Positions 59,851-64,000 of a stretch of 64,000 bases of DNA are shown here, one piece after another. A model generated the notes under the pieces. That model ran no database searches. It worked only from the letters and a program-made list of their open reading frames with translations, and was not told the DNA's origin. The stretch comes from Pseudactinotalea terrae (GTDB lineage: Bacteria > Actinomycetota > Actinomycetes > Actinomycetales > Beutenbergiaceae): NCBI RefSeq assembly GCF_009733845.1, contig NZ_WNXZ01000001.1:868001-932000 (forward strand). Direction: 5' to 3'. Positions within the stretch are counted from its first letter, which is position 1, and every line of letters starts with the position of its first letter. A program made the translations under genes and the position numbers.

Positions 59851-60219
59851 TCAGGCACGCGACCGGCCGGCAGCACAGCCGACGCAGGTACGCGCTGCGG
59901 GTCTGACCCGCAGCCTCTCGACGGCGATCTGTTGCCCGCACACCTCGCAGGCGCCGTAGCTTCCGTGGTCCAGGCGTGCGAGCGCGGCGTCGATGTCCTC
60001 GAGATCGTGGCGCACATCACGGGCGAGGGCGTCGACCTGGGACCGCTCGAAGGCGATCGTCGCGCCCTCGGGGTCGTGCTCGTCGTCCACGTTGGAGTGT
60101 GCCGTGGCGTCGACGATGTCCTGGAAGTGACCGGTCAGGGCCGCCAGCCGGCGCTCGGAGTCGGCGCGCCGGGCCAGCAGCGCGGCACGCAGCTCCTTCT
60201 CCATCTCCGCCGCGAGCAC
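59851..60219 (-). CDS. TraR/DksA C4-type zinc finger protein
   Basis: Small DksA/TraR-like protein, 122 residues, that may bind RNA polymerase. A helical N-terminus is followed by a C4 zinc finger, CEVCGQQIAVERLRVRP then CVGC. The Asp pair at a coiled-coil tip typical of DksA is not clearly recognisable. I choose GTG 60219, 4 bases after the upstream stop; ATG 60204 (117 residues) is equally possible since neither has a well-spaced ribosome binding site. It is probably co-transcribed with the PEP mutase-like gene. Confidence 0.82.
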   Translation of the reverse strand: MLAAEMEKELRAALLARRADSERRLAALTGHFQDIVDATAHSNVDDEHDPEGATIAFERSQVDALARDVRHDLEDIDAALARLDHGSYGACEVCGQQIAVERLRVRPAARTCVGCAAGRSRA

Positions 60220-60223
60220 GACC

Positions 60224-61024
60224 TCAGTTGAGCGCGCGTGTCGAAGGCGGGATGACGCCGTCGGCGTAGAGGCTGATCGCGACATCCTGCAGCGCGGTGA
60301 GCGCGACACGCTGGGTGGTGGGACCGTAGGAGATCCGGGCGATCCCGAGCGCCTCGTACTCGGCGGCGGTCAGCGCACCGGGAAGCCCGATCACGCTGAC
60401 CTTGCGCTCTCCGATCCCCTCGACGAGCCTGCGGGTCACGTCGGCGTCGAGAACGCCCGGGACGAAGACGATGTCCGCACCGGCCGCGAGATAGGCGCGG
60501 CCCCGCTCGATCGCGTCGGCGACGGACTCGGCGACAGGTCGACCGCCGCCGCGGACGAACGCGTCGGTGCGGGCGTTGAGCGCGAACGGCACGCCCTCCG
60601 CCTCCGCCGCTGCCACGACCGCCTCGACGCGCGCGGCGGCATCGGCGACAGGCAGCAGCCGGTCCTCGATATTGGCACCGACGATGCCGACGCCGAGCGC
60701 ACGGCGCGTGGTCTCGCCCGGGTCGTCGTACCCGTCGTCGAGGTCCGCCGTTACCGGGACGGAACCCGCCGCCTCGACGATCCGGCCCACCATGTCGAGC
60801 GTGATCTCGAGCGGGATGGTGCCATCCGGATAGCCGAAGCTCGCTGCGATCGAGTGGCCCGCCGTGGCGAGCGCCCTCGTCTGCGGAAGCTCGAGGATCG
60901 CCTTCGCCGAGACGACGTCCCAGACGTTGACCACGCGCAGGATCTCGGGCGCCGCATGCAGCTCGCGCAGGGCGCGGGCGCGGTCGGCGGGTGAGATGGC
61001 TGGCTGGCTCGGGGTGGCTGTCAT
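60224..61024 (-). CDS. Isocitrate lyase/phosphoenolpyruvate mutase family protein
   Basis: ICL/PEPM-superfamily barrel of 266 residues, likely a C-C or P-C bond lyase; the substrate is unknown. It shows VVNVWDVVSAKAIL, VTADLDDGYDDPGET (metal-binding Asp residues) and GANIEDRLLP. The Cys of true isocitrate lyases (KKCGH) is absent, and Asn-Ala-Arg-Thr-Asp (LNARTDAF) matches the PEPM/oxaloacetase side. ATG 61024 lies 6 bases after a leaderless -10. Confidence 0.88.
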   Translation of the reverse strand: MTATPSQPAISPADRARALRELHAAPEILRVVNVWDVVSAKAILELPQTRALATAGHSIAASFGYPDGTIPLEITLDMVGRIVEAAGSVPVTADLDDGYDDPGETTRRALGVGIVGANIEDRLLPVADAAARVEAVVAAAEAEGVPFALNARTDAFVRGGGRPVAESVADAIERGRAYLAAGADIVFVPGVLDADVTRRLVEGIGERKVSVIGLPGALTAAEYEALGIARISYGPTTQRVALTALQDVAISLYADGVIPPSTRALN

Positions 61025-61030
61025 GCCGCC

Positions 61031-61036
61031 AGGCTA
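61031..61036 (-). promoter_or_regulatory. Leaderless -10 of the PEP mutase-like gene (TAGCCT)
   Basis: TAGCCT ends 6 bases before ATG 61024, with no ribosome binding site; the same hexamer serves the acyltransferase gene. Confidence 0.55.
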
Positions 61037-61131
61037 GTCCGGGGCACCGACGCCGTGGGCCGCCCTCGCGCTCGTCAGCGACTCTTCGCCGACCATCCTT
61101 GGCCCCGCGCTGCTCCCCGCTCGCCCATGAC

Positions 61132-61170
61132 GACGGCGCCGCTCACCCTGGTGAGGTGCGCGGCGCCGTC
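61132..61170 (-). terminator. Terminator hairpin of the sugar ABC operon
   Basis: Perfect 11-bp outer stem GACGGCGCCGC / GCGGCGCCGTC with an inner TCACC / GGTGA pair, starting 14 bases after the last permease stop. There is no U-tract. Confidence 0.65.
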
Positions 61171-61183
61171 GCACGCGGTCGAG

Positions 61184-62092
61184 CTACTTGTTGGTGCCCT
61201 GCGTGACCGAACCCTGGAGCTGGCGCTGGAAGAACACGTAGCCGATCAGCACCGGCACGATCGTGATGACCACGCCGGCGAACAGCAGCCCGTACTGCGA
61301 CTGGTAGCCGGCCCCGGACACGAACGACGCCACCGCCTGCGACAGCACCCAGTTGTCGCGCTTGGTGTTCAGCGCCACCGGGAGCAGGTACTGGTTCCAC
61401 AGGCCCAGGAAGTTGAAGATCGCGACCGAGGCCATGCCGCTCGTCGCCATCGGCAGCATCACCTGGAAGAAGGTGCGCCACTTGCCGGCACCGTCGATCG
61501 CCGCCGCCTCGGAGATCTCGCTGGGCAGCCCCTGGAAGAACGCGTACAGGAAGAAGACCGTGAACGGCAGGGCGAACGCGACGTAGGTGATGACAAGGCC
61601 GGGAAGCGTGTTCAGCACACCCATGCTCTGCAGCACGAAGAACAGCGGCACGATCGCGAGGAACACCGGGAACGTGAGCCCCGCGAGCATCAGGTAGTAG
61701 ATCGCGCGTCGGCCGAAGAACTCGAAGCGTGCGAGCACGTAGGCGCACATCGCACCGAGCATCATCACCAGCACCAGCGCGCAGCCGACCACCACGACCG
61801 TGTTGAACATGGCCTGGCCAAGCCGCTCGTCGACCCAGGCCAGCACGAAGTTGTCGAACGACCAGCTGCTGGGCAGGGCGAGCGGGGAACCGGAGATGAT
61901 CTCGCGGTTGGACTTGAACGCCGACAGGAAGACCCACAGCAGCGGCAGGATCACGACGATCGACCAGAGGCCCAGCACCACGTGGGAGGTCGCCGCGACG
62001 GCGGTGTCCCCGCGGGAGCCCGGTCCGGACGACCGTCGAGACCGCTCAGGCACCGGCTTGAGACGGTTCTGTGTGTACGACCCAGACGACAT
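61184..62092 (-). CDS. Carbohydrate ABC transporter permease (second subunit)
   Basis: Inner-membrane subunit of a sugar importer, 302 residues, six helices. The EAA loop that docks the ATPase reads EAAAIDGAGKWRTFFQVMLP (about residues 197-216). ATG 62092 has GAGGAG 6 bases upstream and shares one base with the stop of the first permease. A long frame upstream lies in other genes. No ATPase gene is visible; such systems often share an MsiK-type ATPase encoded elsewhere. Confidence 0.93.
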   Translation of the reverse strand: MSSGSYTQNRLKPVPERSRRSSGPGSRGDTAVAATSHVVLGLWSIVVILPLLWVFLSAFKSNREIISGSPLALPSSWSFDNFVLAWVDERLGQAMFNTVVVVGCALVLVMMLGAMCAYVLARFEFFGRRAIYYLMLAGLTFPVFLAIVPLFFVLQSMGVLNTLPGLVITYVAFALPFTVFFLYAFFQGLPSEISEAAAIDGAGKWRTFFQVMLPMATSGMASVAIFNFLGLWNQYLLPVALNTKRDNWVLSQAVASFVSGAGYQSQYGLLFAGVVITIVPVLIGYVFFQRQLQGSVTQGTNK

Positions 62093-63069
62093 CAGTTGCT
62101 CCTCGTCGATCCGCCGGTCAGGCGGTTGATGGCGAACACGAGGCCGGCGAAGACCAGCGTGACGACGGCCATCGCGACACCGACGGCGCTCGCGTACCCG
62201 AACTGGCTCTGGGCGAACGCCAGCCGGAACAGGTACTGCGGCATCACGAGCGTCGAGTTGTCGGGTCCGCCCGAGTTGTTCAGGATGTGCATGAACACGA
62301 AGGCGTCCAGCGCCGCGATGCCGAGGTAGATCCACGCGGTCTGGATGTTCTCGCGGATGCTCGGGATCGTCACCGACCACATGGTGCGCAAGCGCCCGGC
62401 GCCGTCGAGGCGCGCGGCCTCGAACGTCTCCGCAGGGATCGCCTTGATCGCCGCGATGAACAGCAGCATGTAGAAGCCGACGGCGCCCCAGATGATGACG
62501 AACATGGACGCCGGCAGCGCCGTGCTGACCTGTCCGAGCCAGTTCTGGCGCAGCCCTGCGGGCAGCAGCCCGTTGAGCAGACCGTTCGAGGGGTCGAACA
62601 CCTTGGTGAAGATCACGCCGGCGACCACGGCGGGGATCACGTACGGGAAGAACGAGACCACGCGGTAGAAGCCGGAGTTCTTCACGCCGACCGTCTGCCC
62701 GATCCCCCGTCCGCCGACCGTGACGAGCGTGGCGAAGATCATCGCGATCACGATGACCGCGAACGGCACCACGATGGCGAGCTTGATGTTGTTCCCGAGC
62801 GCCGTCTTGAAGGTGGCGTCGTTCACCAGCCGCTCGTAGTTCGCGAAGCCGATGATCTCGAACTCCTGCGAGAACCCGCCCCAGTCGGTGAACGAGTAGA
62901 ACACCGCCTGGATGAAGGGCCAGATCACCAGCAACAAGAACAGCGCCAGCGGCAGCCCGAGAAACACCAGGAAGAAGCTGATGTTGTCGAATGACCAACG
63001 CGCCTTGCGGCGCGCCCGGGTCCCGGAACGGGACCTGGGCGCGCCGGCGCCGGTGACGGGAGTGGTCAC
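62092..63069 (-). CDS. Carbohydrate ABC transporter permease (first subunit)
   Basis: Permease partner, 325 residues with six helices and a basic cytoplasmic N-terminus of about 25 residues. EAA loop: [23 protein letters not shown]. The GTG start overlaps the binding-protein stop (GTGA). Together with the next two genes it forms the usual binding protein - permease - permease order. Confidence 0.93.
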   Translation of the reverse strand: MTTPVTGAGAPRSRSGTRARRKARWSFDNISFFLVFLGLPLALFLLLVIWPFIQAVFYSFTDWGGFSQEFEIIGFANYERLVNDATFKTALGNNIKLAIVVPFAVIVIAMIFATLVTVGGRGIGQTVGVKNSGFYRVVSFFPYVIPAVVAGVIFTKVFDPSNGLLNGLLPAGLRQNWLGQVSTALPASMFVIIWGAVGFYMLLFIAAIKAIPAETFEAARLDGAGRLRTMWSVTIPSIRENIQTAWIYLGIAALDAFVFMHILNNSGGPDNSTLVMPQYLFRLAFAQSQFGYASAVGVAMAVVTLVFAGLVFAINRLTGGSTRSN

Positions 63070-64000
63070 GAGACCGGGATGACTTCCTGGGTGTTGCGAG
63101 CCTCATCGGTGATGGCCTGGAGGTCGCTGGTGAGCTCCTCGACGCTCTTGGAGCCGTCGAGGAACGCGTTCCAGACGACCAGCTGAGCCTGGTTGAGCCC
63201 GTACAGACCCACGAACTTGTGGGTGAAGGTGTCCGATCCGGCTGCACCCAGCATGTCGACCTGGGAGACCAGCGCGGTCGAACCGAAGCCATCAGCGGGA
63301 ACCGTGTCCTTGATGACCGTCGGTGCCAGCTTCGTCTTGGCGAAGTTGGTGGCCGCCTCGTTCGAGAGCATGATCCGCAGGATCTCCTTGCCGCCTGCGA
63401 CGTTCGCCGCATCGCTGGGGACGATGAACGGCTCACCCGCCTCGGAGTGCAGCGCGGCCGCCGGCAGCGCCGAGGAGTCGTCGACGACGAAGGACGGGAC
63501 GCCCATCATCTGGAAGTCGTCCGCGGTGTTGTCCTTCATCTCGTTCTCGATCCATGAGCCCGAGGGGTACAGCAGCGCGTCCTGGTCGAGAGACCACTGC
63601 GCCTGGGCGTCGGTGAAGAACGTGCCGGACCCGCCGGGCTTGACGTAGCCGGCGTCCACGATCTCCTTCATCGCGGTGAACACGGCCTGCACCGCATCCT
63701 TCGACCAGCAGCCCTCCTCGAGGTTCTCGAGGGCGAGGCGGACCTCGTCGCCACCCTGCTTGATCGCGGAGTCGATGGCCAGGGTCTGGTAGTACGTCGC
63801 CGCCTCCTTGCCCCACGCGAACAGGAACTTGCCCTGCTCCTGCGCCGCGGCGCCGAGCTCGAGGGCCTCGGCCCAGGTCGTCGGGGCAGTCCAGCCGTTG
63901 GCGTCGAACAGGCTCTTCGAGTACCAGACGCCGTACACGGTGAGCACGTAGTTGATCGCCGCGAGCTTGCCGTCGTAGACGCCCGAGTCGAGGACGTTGG
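63066..64000 (-). CDS. Sugar ABC transporter substrate-binding protein, NgcE-like (5' end outside window)
   Basis: C-terminal part of an extracellular solute-binding protein; about 311 residues are visible and the frame stays open to the window edge, so the lipoprotein signal is not seen. GVWYSKSLFDANGWTAPTTWAEA is typical of the family-1 fold, and YPSGSWIENEMKD with MMGVPS resembles N-acetylglucosamine/diacetylchitobiose-binding proteins (NgcE). The substrate is therefore probably a chitin sugar, at moderate confidence. A GTG at 63947 is internal, not the start. Confidence 0.85.
   Translation of the reverse strand, partial: NVLDSGVYDGKLAAINYVLTVYGVWYSKSLFDANGWTAPTTWAEALELGAAAQEQGKFLFAWGKEAATYYQTLAIDSAIKQGGDEVRLALENLEEGCWSKDAVQAVFTAMKEIVDAGYVKPGGSGTFFTDAQAQWSLDQDALLYPSGSWIENEMKDNTADDFQMMGVPSFVVDDSSALPAAALHSEAGEPFIVPSDAANVAGGKEILRIMLSNEAATNFAKTKLAPTVIKDTVPADGFGSTALVSQVDMLGAAGSDTFTHKFVGLYGLNQAQLVVWNAFLDGSKSVEELTSDLQAITDEARNTQEVIPVS

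Overview
The window is high-G+C DNA from an actinomycete. Lineage markers are WhiA, SepH, RbpA, OpcA, GuaB1, and the DUF3159, DUF3710, DUF3093, DUF4193 and DUF3090 families. Gene order matches the actinobacterial blocks ctaB-tkt-tal-zwf-opcA-pgl, tpiA-pgk-gap and whiA-yvcK-rapZ-uvrC, and also the RNA methyltransferase / APC permease / CeoB-CeoC / dut neighbourhood known from mycobacteria. Micrococcales is my best guess at order level; I cannot name a genus. Almost all of it is chromosomal housekeeping DNA. I see no rRNA, tRNA, CRISPR array, prophage or insertion sequence.

Layout. 1-11.6 kb: the 3' part of a beta-oxidation multifunctional enzyme, dxs, a membrane acyltransferase with an SGNH domain, then a divergent coupled run guaB1 - S9 peptidase - epimerase, followed by a zinc-type dehydrogenase. 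11.9-15.4 kb: a DUF222/HNH endonuclease-like gene of different codon character and an MFS transporter. 15.4-20.8 kb: acnA behind a clear palindromic operator, and a CtpE-like P-type ATPase. 21.2-28.8 kb: RNA methyltransferase, APC permease divergent from two RCK (TrkA) proteins, and the dut - DUF3710 - OB-fold - DUF3159 operon beside DUF3093 and DUF4193. 29.1-38.3 kb: sepH, then a long leftward series ctaB - xerD - parA - scpA - scpB - rluB - phosphatase - DUF3090 - kinase-like - DUF2332. 38.6-45.1 kb: pentose phosphate operon. 45.1-49.0 kb: rbpA, secG and lower glycolysis. 49.2-54.2 kb: whiA - yvcK - rapZ - uvrC. 54.3-61.0 kb: OsmC, uvrA, metallo-hydrolase, TerC behind a predicted manganese riboswitch, a TraR/DksA zinc finger protein and a PEP mutase-like enzyme. 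61.2-64 kb: an incomplete sugar ABC transporter operon (binding protein cut by the window end).

How the parts work together. tkt, tal, zwf, opcA and pgl encode the NADPH-producing pentose phosphate pathway, and gap, pgk and tpiA the triose steps. whiA, yvcK and rapZ are a conserved regulatory trio translationally chained to uvrC. ScpA/ScpB with ParA and XerD serve chromosome condensation and segregation.

Two signals stand out. First, about ten genes start 6-8 bases after a TAnnnT hexamer with no ribosome binding site, pointing to widespread leaderless transcription; this revises several start codons. Second, the best candidate for an undescribed system is the leftward cassette at 30.2-33.3 kb: a methyltransferase-like DUF2332 protein, a PI3/4-kinase-like protein, a zinc-ribbon DUF3090 protein and a histidine phosphatase, attached directly to rluB.
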